From contig JAIYCY010000021.1 of assembly GCA_027487775.1 (NCBI GenBank), forward strand, positions 310,001 to 374,000: a stretch of DNA of 64,000 bases, written 5' to 3'. The translations under genes and the position numbers were made by a program. Below, piece after piece: positions 16,667-24,087 of this stretch (positions within the stretch are counted from its first letter, which is position 1; every line of letters begins with the position of its first letter). The notes beneath the pieces were generated by a model that was given only the letters and a program-made list of their open reading frames with translations, was not told the origin of the DNA and did not search any database. Source of the DNA: Planctomycetaceae bacterium (lineage in GTDB: Bacteria > Planctomycetota > Phycisphaerae > Tepidisphaerales > Tepidisphaeraceae).

Positions 16667-18163
16667 ATGGGAAAGCCGACAGGATTCAAGGAAATTGATC
16701 GAGAGACTCCGAAGCGTCGTTCGGTGGATTTGCGGATCTTGGACTGGAACGAGATCTATGTGCAGATGCCTGAGGAGAAGCTGCGTAAGCAGGGCGCGCG
16801 TTGCATGGATTGCGGCGTTCCGTTTTGCAATCATGGATGTCCGCTGGGGAATCAGATTCCGGATTGGAATGACTTGGTATATCGGGGGAAGTGGCGGGAG
16901 GCGCTGGAGGCGCTGCTGAAGACGAACAATTTTCCGGAGTGGACGGGTCGGATTTGTCCTGCGCCTTGTGAAGAGGCGTGTGTATTGAAGGTGAATGACA
17001 ATCCTGTGACGATCAAGTTGATCGAGCAGAGCATCGTGGATCGTGGCTTTGCGGAGGGATGGATCAAGGCGCAGCCACCGGAGAAGCGGACGGGAAAGAA
17101 GGTGGCGGTGATCGGCTCGGGACCGGCGGGTTTGGCGGCGGCGCAGCAGTTGAATCGTGCGGGTCATTGGGTGACGGTGTTTGAGCGTGATGATCGTGCT
17201 GGGGGATTGCTGATTTATGGGATTCCTGATTTCAAGATGGACAAGACGACGGTGAGTCGTCGAGTGACCTTGATGGAAGAGGAGGGGATCACGTTCAAGT
17301 GTGGGGTGAACGTCGGCGTGGACATCACGGCGGAGCAGCTTAAGAAGGATTTTGATGCGGTGATCGTGTGCATTGGTGCGACGGCGGCGCGGGAGGTTCC
17401 GGTGCCGGGTCGCGATTTGGGTGGCGTGCATTTGGCGATGACGTATTTGCCGCAGCAGACGAAGTTGAATTTGTCGAGTGATCCGACGATTGGAGATCAG
17501 ATCTTTAAGGAGCAGAAGATCGACGCGAAGGGCAAGCACGTGGTGATCATTGGGGGCGGTGACACGGCGGCGGATTGTTTGGGGACGGCGTTGCGTCAGG
17601 GTGCGAAGTCGATCCGGCAGTTTGATATCAATTCGAAGCCCCCGGAGCAGTACAATCCGAAGACGCCTTGGCCGAACTGGCAGGTGGTGATGCGGACGAG
17701 CAGCGCGCACGAGGAGGCGGAGCATTTGTACGGCGGGCCTGGGAGTGTGCGTGACTGGGGGATTTTGACGCGTCGATTTGTGGGTGATGCGTCGGGTCAT
17801 GTGCGAGCGCTAGCATGTGTGCGGATCGAGAGTCATAAGGACGCGGACGGGAATCGGCATGTGAGGGAAGTGGCGGGGAGTGAGTTTGAGATTCCGTGTG
17901 ATCTTGCGCTTTTGGCGATCGGATTTTCGGGTCCTGAGCGAGTGGGTTTGGTGGAGCAGATGGGATTGGAATTGGACAAGCGAGGTGCGATCAAGGTGGA
18001 TCGCAACTACGAGACGAGCGTGCCGAATGTGTTCTCTGCGGGGGATGCGCGGCGTGGGCAGAGCCTTGTGGTGTGGGCGATTTCTGAAGGCAGGCAGGCG
18101 GCGCGATGTTGTGATGAGAAGTTGATGGGCAAGAGCGATCTGCCGCGGTTGGATTTGTTGTGA
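16667..18163 (+). CDS. gltD: Glutamate synthase (NADPH) small subunit
   Basis: A 498-residue protein that feeds electrons from NADPH to the GltB subunit for glutamate formation from glutamine and 2-oxoglutarate. N-terminal Fe-S cysteines appear in 'QGARCMDCGVPFCNHGCPLG' and 'GRICPAPCEEACVL'. The FAD fold is 'VAVIGSGPAGLAAAQQLNRA' at about residue 145 and the NADPH fold 'VVIIGGGDTAADCLGTALRQ' at about 290. 'NVFSAGDARRGQSLVVWAI' closes the FAD site. gltB is not adjacent. tilS follows after 6 nt, so the two may be co-transcribed. An Amt transporter occurs at 56 kb, but there is no sign of a nitrogen cluster. Confidence 0.95.
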   Translation: MGKPTGFKEIDRETPKRRSVDLRILDWNEIYVQMPEEKLRKQGARCMDCGVPFCNHGCPLGNQIPDWNDLVYRGKWREALEALLKTNNFPEWTGRICPAPCEEACVLKVNDNPVTIKLIEQSIVDRGFAEGWIKAQPPEKRTGKKVAVIGSGPAGLAAAQQLNRAGHWVTVFERDDRAGGLLIYGIPDFKMDKTTVSRRVTLMEEEGITFKCGVNVGVDITAEQLKKDFDAVIVCIGATAAREVPVPGRDLGGVHLAMTYLPQQTKLNLSSDPTIGDQIFKEQKIDAKGKHVVIIGGGDTAADCLGTALRQGAKSIRQFDINSKPPEQYNPKTPWPNWQVVMRTSSAHEEAEHLYGGPGSVRDWGILTRRFVGDASGHVRALACVRIESHKDADGNRHVREVAGSEFEIPCDLALLAIGFSGPERVGLVEQMGLELDKRGAIKVDRNYETSVPNVFSAGDARRGQSLVVWAISEGRQAARCCDEKLMGKSDLPRLDLL

Positions 18164-18169
18164 CGATGA

Positions 18170-19267
18170 ATGGAGCTCGACGATCGTGATGTTGAGCGCG
18201 AGGAGAACTGCGAGGCGTTTCTGAGTGTGATCGAGGTCATTCTCGGGCAGCGGATCGCGCGTGGTCGCTGGTTGGTGGGCGTATCGGGCGGTGCGGACTC
18301 GGTTGCGTTATTGCGTTTGCTGGTGGGTTATCGCGGCGATGTCGAGGTGGTGGCAGCGCACGTGGATCATGAGTTGCGTGGTGAAGCGAGCGCGGGGGAT
18401 GCGGCGTTTGTGGGTGCGTTGTGCGCGGGGCTTGGGGTGCGATATGAGGTGGCCCGACTGAGCGAGATCGAATCGCGCGATGTTGCGCGTCGGGAGGGTG
18501 GTGGTGAAGATCGACGTGGTGGACGTTTAGATGGCGTGTCGGATGGACGTGAAATGGAGAGTGGATCGAAGCGTCGATTGAGTTATGCGCGGTCGCGAGC
18601 GATTAGGCTGGGTTGGTTTGGAGAGTTGGTTGCGAGACATGAAGCGTGTGGGGTGATGCTGGCGCATCATGCGGATGATCAGGCGGAGACGGTGGGGCTG
18701 CGAATGTTGCGGGGTGGTGAGGCGTGGGCGCTGGGTGGGATGAGGGTTGAGGAGGTGATGGGTGGTTTGCGTGTGGTGAGGCCTTTGTTGGGCGTGCGGA
18801 AGTTGGAGTTGGTGGAGTATTTGAGATCGATCGGTCAATCGTGGCGGGAGGATGCGAGCAATGCGGCGGGCGTGACGAAGCGGAATGTGGTTCGTGCGCT
18901 GCTGGGTCGTCGGCCGGAGTTGGTGGAGGGTTTGTTGGAGTTGGGAGCGAGGGCGCGAGCGTTGGATGAGGCGTTGGAGGCGAGTGTGGAGGGTGAGCGT
19001 GCAGTTGCGGAGGAATTGGAGACGGCGTGGGTTGCGGGTTTGCCGGATGTGTTGGGTCGGCGTGTGGTGAGGCGATGGTTGCGTGGGCGTGGTGTGGGTG
19101 TGGATCGGATGTCGATGTCGTTGGTGGATCGTGTGGTGGAGATGGCGCGGGATCGAGCGCAGCCGGGCCGGATGCAGTTGCCGGGCGGGTCGATGTTGTG
19201 TCGAGTCGGGGGGCGATTGCGTGTGATGCCATTTCTCGAGATGTCCTGTACCGACATTCGCGGATAG
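18170..19267 (+). CDS. tilS: tRNA(Ile)-lysidine synthase
   Basis: A 365-residue N-type ATP pyrophosphatase that converts C34 of the CAU-anticodon isoleucine tRNA to lysidine, which is essential for AUA decoding. The PP-loop 'VGVSGGADSVALLRLL' is at about residues 37-52, followed by 'VAAHVDHELRGEA', 'SYARSRAIRLGWF' and 'LAHHADDQAETVGLRMLRGG', all expected in order. The C-terminal part is short. An acidic/Arg-Gly-rich insert (residues ~105-125) is unusual. The last ~12 codons coincide with the beginning of a dispersed repeat, so the C-terminus may have been replaced by it. Confidence 0.92.
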   Translation: MELDDRDVEREENCEAFLSVIEVILGQRIARGRWLVGVSGGADSVALLRLLVGYRGDVEVVAAHVDHELRGEASAGDAAFVGALCAGLGVRYEVARLSEIESRDVARREGGGEDRRGGRLDGVSDGREMESGSKRRLSYARSRAIRLGWFGELVARHEACGVMLAHHADDQAETVGLRMLRGGEAWALGGMRVEEVMGGLRVVRPLLGVRKLELVEYLRSIGQSWREDASNAAGVTKRNVVRALLGRRPELVEGLLELGARARALDEALEASVEGERAVAEELETAWVAGLPDVLGRRVVRRWLRGRGVGVDRMSMSLVDRVVEMARDRAQPGRMQLPGGSMLCRVGGRLRVMPFLEMSCTDIRG

Positions 19268-19331
19268 GAGTGGTCTTCGAGGACATTCAGTTGATGAGCA
19301 TCGGCGCGGGAGATTTCCTGACTTGGTATGA
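19231..19331 (+). repeat. Dispersed ~100-bp element, copy A
   Basis: Aligns with 49531-49632 over its whole length. The best block is 'atcggcgcggg' followed by 'atttcctgacttggtatga' (copy B: 'atttcttgacctggtatga'). It overlaps the end of tilS and runs into the spacer before the flavin reductase gene. Both strands keep an open frame whose peptide is similar between copies, so it could be a decayed coding segment or a non-coding element. Confidence 0.65.
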
Positions 19332-19440
19332 GTTGAGGACGGGGGCGGCGGTTCGGATGGTGTGATGAGTGGCCTATGATGTGTGTGTGGCTGTTGGATG
19401 AATGATTGGAAGTGTCGTTTTTTTGTGGAAGGGAAGTCGG

Positions 19441-19983
19441 ATGTCGATTTTGATTATTTCGGGGACGATGAGGCCTGGTTCGAACAGTTTGAAGGTTTCG
19501 CGGCAGTTGGAGCTTGAGTATCGGGCTGCGGGTGTTTCGAGTGAGTTGTTGTCGTTGGAGGCGTTGCCAGCGGAGGCGTTTGTGCCGGGCGTGTATGCGA
19601 GCAAGCCTGCGGCGGTTGTGCGGATGCAGGAGCAGGTTTTGGCCGCGTGTGGGTTGCATGTGGTGACGCCGGAGTACAACGGGAGTTTTCCGGGAGTGCT
19701 GAAGCATTTTATTGATTTGCTGAAGTTTCCGGAGAGTTTTGAGGGCAAGCCGGTGGCGTTTACGGGTGTGGCGGCGGGGCTGTTTGGTGCGTTGCGTAGC
19801 GTGGAGCAGTTGCAGATGATTTTTGCGTATCGGAATGCGTATTTGTATCCGTTGCGTGTGTTCATTCCGCAGGTGCATGCGAAATTGAACGAGGCGGGTC
19901 AGATCACGGACGGCGAGATAGCCAAGCGATTGGGCGAGCAGGCGCGTGGATTTGATGCGTTCATCCGGTCGCTGGGGAAGTGA
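19441..19983 (+). CDS. NADPH-dependent FMN reductase family protein
   Basis: A 180-residue flavodoxin-fold oxidoreductase. The FMN phosphate loop is 'LIISGTMRPGSNSLKVSRQL' near the N-terminus, and 'VVTPEYNGSFPGVLKHFIDL' at about residue 75 is the characteristic isoalloxazine-binding block of the azoreductase/chromate reductase group. GGAAGG precedes ATG 19441; an upstream start at 19402 adds only 13 residues. Likely a cytosolic quinone or flavin reductase; physiological substrate unknown. The last 23 nt overlap the 3' end of the convergent TauE-type gene. Confidence 0.88.
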   Translation: MSILIISGTMRPGSNSLKVSRQLELEYRAAGVSSELLSLEALPAEAFVPGVYASKPAAVVRMQEQVLAACGLHVVTPEYNGSFPGVLKHFIDLLKFPESFEGKPVAFTGVAAGLFGALRSVEQLQMIFAYRNAYLYPLRVFIPQVHAKLNEAGQITDGEIAKRLGEQARGFDAFIRSLGK

Positions 19984-20773
19984 GAAACTGGTGGAGTCTG
20001 AAACTCGATTCGCCGACGAGGTAGATTCCGATGAAGAAGACGGCGAAGTAGACGAATTGGAAGAAGCTTTGGTCGGTGATTCGTTTGACGATCCAGAGTC
20101 CGCAGAGCGCGCCGACGGCGACGAGTGGCAGAAGGATGAGGACGAGTGTGAGATCGACGTGTTTGAATTGTCCTGCGAGCGCGTAGGGGAGGAGTTTGGT
20201 GGAGTTGGCGAAGAAGAAGAAGACGGCGGTGGTGCCGACGAAGCTTCGTCGGTCGGGTTTGAGTGGCAGGAGGTAGTTGGCGACGATGGGGCCTGCGGCG
20301 TGTGCGAGGGTGGTGCTGAGGCCGGTGAAGAGTCCTGTGATCCAGCTTCGCGTGGGTTCGGGCATGAGTTTTTGTTGGAGTCCGCGGTAGTTTCGCCACC
20401 AGGTGAGTGCGACGAGGAAGATGGATTCGAGTCCGATTTCGAGTCGGATGAGGATTTCGACGAGGAGTTGGTTTTGTGCGTGGATGATCCAGAGGAGAAG
20501 TGAGCCAGCGAGGATGCCGAGGAGTGTGGGTAGGACGAGTTTTTTGATGAGGGAGAAGTCGAAGGATTTTCGGTGTTGGACAATGGAGAAGATGTCGCCG
20601 GCGATGAGCAGGGGTAGGAGAAGTCCGAGGGCGGCCTGCGATCCGAGTGGCGTGTTGGCGAGTCCGATGGCGACCATCGGCACGACGATGAGTCCGAGAC
20701 CCGCGCCGAGCCCGCTCTTACTCAATCCGATGAGAAAGACGGCAAGGGCAATGAGCAGCCACGGCCAAGGCAT
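19961..20773 (-). CDS. TauE/SafE (TSUP) family membrane exporter
   Basis: A 270-residue inner-membrane protein with about eight hydrophobic helices. It opens with 'LIALAVFLIGLSKSGLGAGL' (the first TSUP half) and shows the second-half pattern 'ITGLFTGLSTTLAHAAGPIV' then 'FVGTTAVFFFFANSTKLLPY', both typical. Members export sulfite, sulfoacetate or related organosulfur anions, or other small organic acids; nothing here fixes the substrate. The ATG at 20773 begins right at the first helix; the long open frame upstream is not supported. The 3' end overlaps the convergent flavin reductase gene. Confidence 0.88.
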   Translation of the reverse strand: MPWPWLLIALAVFLIGLSKSGLGAGLGLIVVPMVAIGLANTPLGSQAALGLLLPLLIAGDIFSIVQHRKSFDFSLIKKLVLPTLLGILAGSLLLWIIHAQNQLLVEILIRLEIGLESIFLVALTWWRNYRGLQQKLMPEPTRSWITGLFTGLSTTLAHAAGPIVANYLLPLKPDRRSFVGTTAVFFFFANSTKLLPYALAGQFKHVDLTLVLILLPLVAVGALCGLWIVKRITDQSFFQFVYFAVFFIGIYLVGESSFRLHQFLTSPATG

Positions 20774-21254
20774 GTCGAGAGTGTGAGGGGAAGGAGAGTG
20801 CTGCACAAGTGGGTGGGAATCGCGGGGATGGGAATCGGGTTGGGCGCGGGTTGTGTGGGTGTGGCTGAGGTTCTGGCGTGAGATTTTGCGCTGCGCGATT
20901 GGGGACGCAGGTGCGCAGCGCGGGGGTATAGGTGGAGGAGAGTGAGGTCGCTTCAGGCGGGGCCTGTGCGTAGGAAGTGGCGAGAAGTGCGAACATGCGG
21001 CGGCGGAATCGGTTGGGCTCGCGTGGATTGGGTATTTCCTGCAGATTGGGTCGGTAGAACGGGCATAAGTTTGAGAGAGAGGCATGTGCGCGGGCGCGGC
21101 GAACGCGTGCGCGAGCGGGAGGAGGGTGTGCGCGAGTGTGAGAAATGTGCTTGTCAGGAGAAAAGTGCTTGTCAGGAATCGTGGAGAGGATGGAGTTCGG
21201 TGGGGTGATGGTTTGGGGGAGCGGATGTGGGGTGGATCGGGTTAGGATGAGTTG
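20774..21254. other. Spacer between the TauE-type gene and the GT-C gene
   Basis: No gene seen. It contains the hairpin at 20888-20921 and a short purine-rich repeat (gtgcttgtcagga twice around 21150-21175). The two flanking genes are divergent, so promoters must lie here, but I cannot assign clear -35/-10 boxes. Confidence 0.6.
20888..20921. repeat. REP-like hairpin gcgctgcgc/gcgcagcgc
   Basis: A perfect 9-bp inverted repeat with a 16-nt loop, preceded by gagatttt. A related hairpin with the same lead-in (gatttttgcgctgcgcg) occurs at 44563-44596, so this may be a small repetitive extragenic palindrome family. Confidence 0.5.
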
Positions 21255-23051
21255 ATGCGAGATCGCGGCGCGACATGGTCTTGGTGGATGATGGGGCTGG
21301 TGTTGTTGGGGTTTGTGGTGGGTTTGCGCGTGTGGGACTTGGGGGTGGCGAGGCTATGGGCGGACGAGTTGTATTCGATTCGGTTTTCGAATGGTCATGG
21401 GTTGGATGAGCTTCCGGGAGCGCGCTGGAGCGAGGGTGGATTGAACACGATGCGGCTGCCTGAGGAGCGGTTGATCGGCGGGGGAATGCTGGAGTTTGGT
21501 GAGCTAGGTCGAGTGATGGATGCGGTGGCAGAGGACACGCATCCGCCGTTGTATCCGGTTGTGTTGCGAGCCTGGCGTGAGGTGGTGGGTGAGTCGGAAG
21601 TATCGATGCGTGTGTTGTCGCTGTTGTTTGCGGGGATGAGTTTTGTTGGATTGATCGGTGCGGTGCGGGGCAGTGTGATGGATCGTCTTGGGGTGATGGA
21701 TCGAGTGGGGTTGGTGGATCGGTCGGGAATGGATGTGGGATGTGTGTGGTTATGCGTGTGGATGTCGGTGTTGCTGGCGGGCGTGTCGGTACCTTGGGTG
21801 ATGTATGCGACGGAGGTTCGCAGTTATGGCATGTTGATAGGGTTTTCGATGGTGGGTTTGTGGGCGTGCATTTCTGGGGTGAGGTCGCGGGGTTTGGGTG
21901 GTCGTGTGATGTGGGCGATGGTGTTGGGAGTATCGACGTTGTTGTGTGCGTGGACGCATTATGCGGGGATCGTGATGTCGCTGGGGATGGGGTTGTGGTT
22001 GTTGGTGCAGCGTGATCGGCGGGGCTGGATGGGTTTTGTGGCGATGGGTTTGGGGGGGCTGATGTTTGCGTTGACGTGGGGCGGGGTGGTGTTGGAGCAG
22101 CGGGAGCGATTTCGGACGAATCTAGCGTGGTTGGACGAGTCTCCGCAGGGGCATGTGGTTCGGACGATCGGTCGTGTGATGGAGTCACCGGCGCGGATGA
22201 TGATGAGGCAGTTGCCTGAGGTGGGATCGGCGGGGGGATCGGGTCTGGTCGCGGGGGATGGAGTGAGTGTGGGCGGGTTGAATGTGTGGATGTTGTCGTT
22301 GCCGGTGGTGGTGGTGTGTGTGTGGATGGGCAGGCGTGGTTGGCGTGGCGGGGTGAGGCTGAATGAGGATGGAGGATCTGTTGAGATTGGAGGAGGCGGA
22401 GGCGTGTTTGCGATGCGTGGGTTGATGTGGTTGTGGGCGGGGCTAGCGATATTGCCGGTGTTGCAGGCGAGTTGGTCGGATGTGTTGATGAATCGTCGTG
22501 GGTTGGTGGAGGCGAGGTATTTGGTGTTGGGTGTGGGGCCGATGTGTGGCTTGTTGGGTATGTCGGTGGGGATGTGGTTGCGGTTGCGGACGTCGGCGGG
22601 AGCGGGATTGGGGGGATGGTGGAAGGTTGCTGGGGTTTGGGTGTTGGTGGTGTTGGTGTTGGTGGGCGTATGGGGCAATGTGGGTCGTTTTTCGAATCCG
22701 CCGCTGGGATGGGATCGTTTGGCGCGGCAGATAGACGGCGTGTGGCGTGAGGGGAGCTCGTTGCTGGTGGTTGCGCCGTCGGGTCAGCGGTGGATGGCGG
22801 AGAGTTCGTATGACGGGGTGTGTGCGTATGGTGAATGGGGCTGGTCGGGGGTTTGGCTGGGCGAATGGGAGGAGTTCGCCCCGTCTGATGTGGATGGCCG
22901 GCGGGTGGTGGTGCTGAGTGTGTTGGGTGCTTGGGAGCGAGGGATGGCGGCGGATGCTGGCGGGGACGATTTGTTGGATAATGCGAAGCTGGGAAGGGGT
23001 TTACCGCGTGTCTCGCGGGCGGCGAGTGTGTGGGTTTTGGAGGGTGAATGA
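21255..23051 (+). CDS. GT-C type glycosyltransferase-like integral membrane protein
   Basis: A 598-residue protein with about eleven hydrophobic helices. After the first helix comes 'VARLWADELYSIRFS', whose Asp-Glu pair matches the catalytic acidic motif of GT-C enzymes (GT39/PMT-like). 'AEDTHPPLYPVVLRAWREVV' matches the 'D.HPPLY....' motif of the same class, and the C-terminus is a soluble domain. Such enzymes transfer sugars from polyprenyl-phosphate donors to lipid or protein on the outer face of the membrane. The ATG at 21255 follows a TTG in frame. The substrate is unknown. It is followed by tRNA-Ala in the same direction. Confidence 0.75.
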   Translation: MRDRGATWSWWMMGLVLLGFVVGLRVWDLGVARLWADELYSIRFSNGHGLDELPGARWSEGGLNTMRLPEERLIGGGMLEFGELGRVMDAVAEDTHPPLYPVVLRAWREVVGESEVSMRVLSLLFAGMSFVGLIGAVRGSVMDRLGVMDRVGLVDRSGMDVGCVWLCVWMSVLLAGVSVPWVMYATEVRSYGMLIGFSMVGLWACISGVRSRGLGGRVMWAMVLGVSTLLCAWTHYAGIVMSLGMGLWLLVQRDRRGWMGFVAMGLGGLMFALTWGGVVLEQRERFRTNLAWLDESPQGHVVRTIGRVMESPARMMMRQLPEVGSAGGSGLVAGDGVSVGGLNVWMLSLPVVVVCVWMGRRGWRGGVRLNEDGGSVEIGGGGGVFAMRGLMWLWAGLAILPVLQASWSDVLMNRRGLVEARYLVLGVGPMCGLLGMSVGMWLRLRTSAGAGLGGWWKVAGVWVLVVLVLVGVWGNVGRFSNPPLGWDRLARQIDGVWREGSSLLVVAPSGQRWMAESSYDGVCAYGEWGWSGVWLGEWEEFAPSDVDGRRVVVLSVLGAWERGMAADAGGDDLLDNAKLGRGLPRVSRAASVWVLEGE

Positions 23052-23128
23052 GGTGGGTTTTGGTGGAAGGTAGTGAGGTGATCAGGAGGGTTGACAGGCG
23101 AGTGAGTTCGTGTAGTGTTGTGTTGCTC

Positions 23129-23199
23129 GGGGCTATAGTGAAATGGGATCACGCGACCATGGCATGGTTGAATTTGGGGTTCAAATCCCCATAGCTCCA
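23129..23199 (+). tRNA. tRNA-Ala(GGC)
   Basis: A full cloverleaf can be folded by hand. The acceptor stem ggggcta/tagctcc contains the G3-U70 wobble that identifies alanine tRNAs. The D-arm gtga/tcac has a 7-nt loop, the anticodon stem cgacc/ggttg has loop atggcat (anticodon GGC), and the T-arm tgggg/cccca has loop ttcaaat. Discriminator base A. 71 nt; CCA is not encoded. Confidence 0.95.
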
Positions 23200-23201
23200 T
23201 A

Positions 23202-23292
23202 CGACTCGGCCGAGTACGGCCTCGCTCATGGCAGGCCTTCGACTCCACCGACGACGGCCTCGCTTATGGCAGGCCTGTGGCAGGCCGAGTCG
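23202..23292. repeat. Repeat block between tRNA-Ala and the GIY-YIG gene
   Basis: Two direct copies of cggcctcgctyatggcaggc (23217 and 23255) are enclosed by a 10-bp inverted pair, cgactcggcc at 23202-23211 and ggccgagtcg at 23283-23292. It begins 3 nt after the tRNA. The arrangement looks like the end of a small insertion next to a tRNA gene. Confidence 0.7.
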
Positions 23293-23333
23293 AATGCCCT
23301 GAGTAAGCGTACTCGCGCATCGAAGGGCCTTTC

Positions 23334-23639
23334 ATGTGCGAAAATGCATCTTCGGATTCGTTCTTCGTCTACATCGTTCGCGGCTCAGACGATAGTTTTT
23401 GCGTCGGTCATACGTCGAACGTTAAAGAAAGAGTCGTCGATCACAACGAGGGTCGCGGCGCGGTTTGGACGGCGTGTCGGCGACCGGTGATCCTTGTCTA
23501 TCAGCAGCCGAGGTCGTCTGTCGAGGATGCCGTCGCACGAGAACGCCAGATCAAGGGTTGGACGCATGCGAAGAAACTGGCTCTGGTCTGTGGTGACATA
23601 GCGAAGCTAAAGGCGCTGGCAAGGAGACAAAATCGCTGA
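23334..23639 (+). CDS. GIY-YIG domain protein (UPF0213-like small nuclease)
   Basis: A 101-residue single-domain protein. The expected layout is present: 'FFVYIVRGSDDSFCVGHTSN' (GIY...YIG region, with the YIG tyrosine replaced by Cys), 'VKERVVDHNEGRGAVWT' (catalytic Arg and His region), 'RPVILVYQQ', and 'DAVARERQIKGWTHAKKLAL' with the metal-binding Glu. The altered YIG makes nuclease activity uncertain. It sits 134 nt downstream of tRNA-Ala behind a repeat block and has slightly lower GC than neighbours, so it may be a small mobile passenger. AAGGG precedes the ATG. Confidence 0.85.
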   Translation: MCENASSDSFFVYIVRGSDDSFCVGHTSNVKERVVDHNEGRGAVWTACRRPVILVYQQPRSSVEDAVARERQIKGWTHAKKLALVCGDIAKLKALARRQNR

Positions 23640-23693
23640 CGCCAGCAACGAATCGTTCAACTGGTGTCCCGCTGACTCCACTCTGAATCACCT

Positions 23694-23732
23694 CCGCCCG
23701 GCGGCCAAGTGCCTGTCGGGCGGATTTGTTTT
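23694..23732 (+). terminator. Rho-independent terminator after the GIY-YIG gene
   Basis: A 7-bp GC-only stem ccgcccg/cgggcgg (23694-23700, 23717-23723) followed by atttgtttt. It ends the tRNA/GIY-YIG region. Confidence 0.7.
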
Positions 23733-24087
23733 GGCGGATGGATACCCCACGATGACGCTCAGAATGCGTACGGTGCGTTGATGACGACGGGCGGTAAGCG
23801 AATTTGAGCGGTGATCCGGCGGTTATACCCAGTCCAGAACTGTTTCGCGTTTATGTTTCCCACATGAAGGATGTTCACGACAACAAAGGGATTTTGTCGT
23901 CAGCGCGGTTCATTACGTTTTGGGATAGCGTCCTAGTCGGTTGAGGTGACCTTGGTCGGCGTTTTCCAGATCGTCGTGTGGATGTTTTGGGGGTTACGTT
24001 TTCGTGTATTGGCTGCGTATGCTATGTCGTGTGTGTGTGGTTGGCGGATGTGTGGTGTGGCGGTTTAGAGGTTATCAGGAGGTTTTG
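23733..24087. other. Spacer upstream of the acyl-CoA synthetase gene
   Basis: No coding signal. The open frame of the synthetase gene continues upstream to 24004 but its codons there are not protein-like. The promoter must be here, but no confident boxes are visible. Confidence 0.5.

Noticed and set aside
16388..17800. Minus-strand open frame of 470 codons over gltD
   Set aside because: Arg/Leu/His-rich shadow of gltD codons; no protein family features.
23129..23199. Prophage or island att site at the tRNA-Ala 3' end
   Set aside because: No integrase gene and no second copy of the tRNA 3' sequence in the window; only a GIY-YIG gene and small repeats follow.
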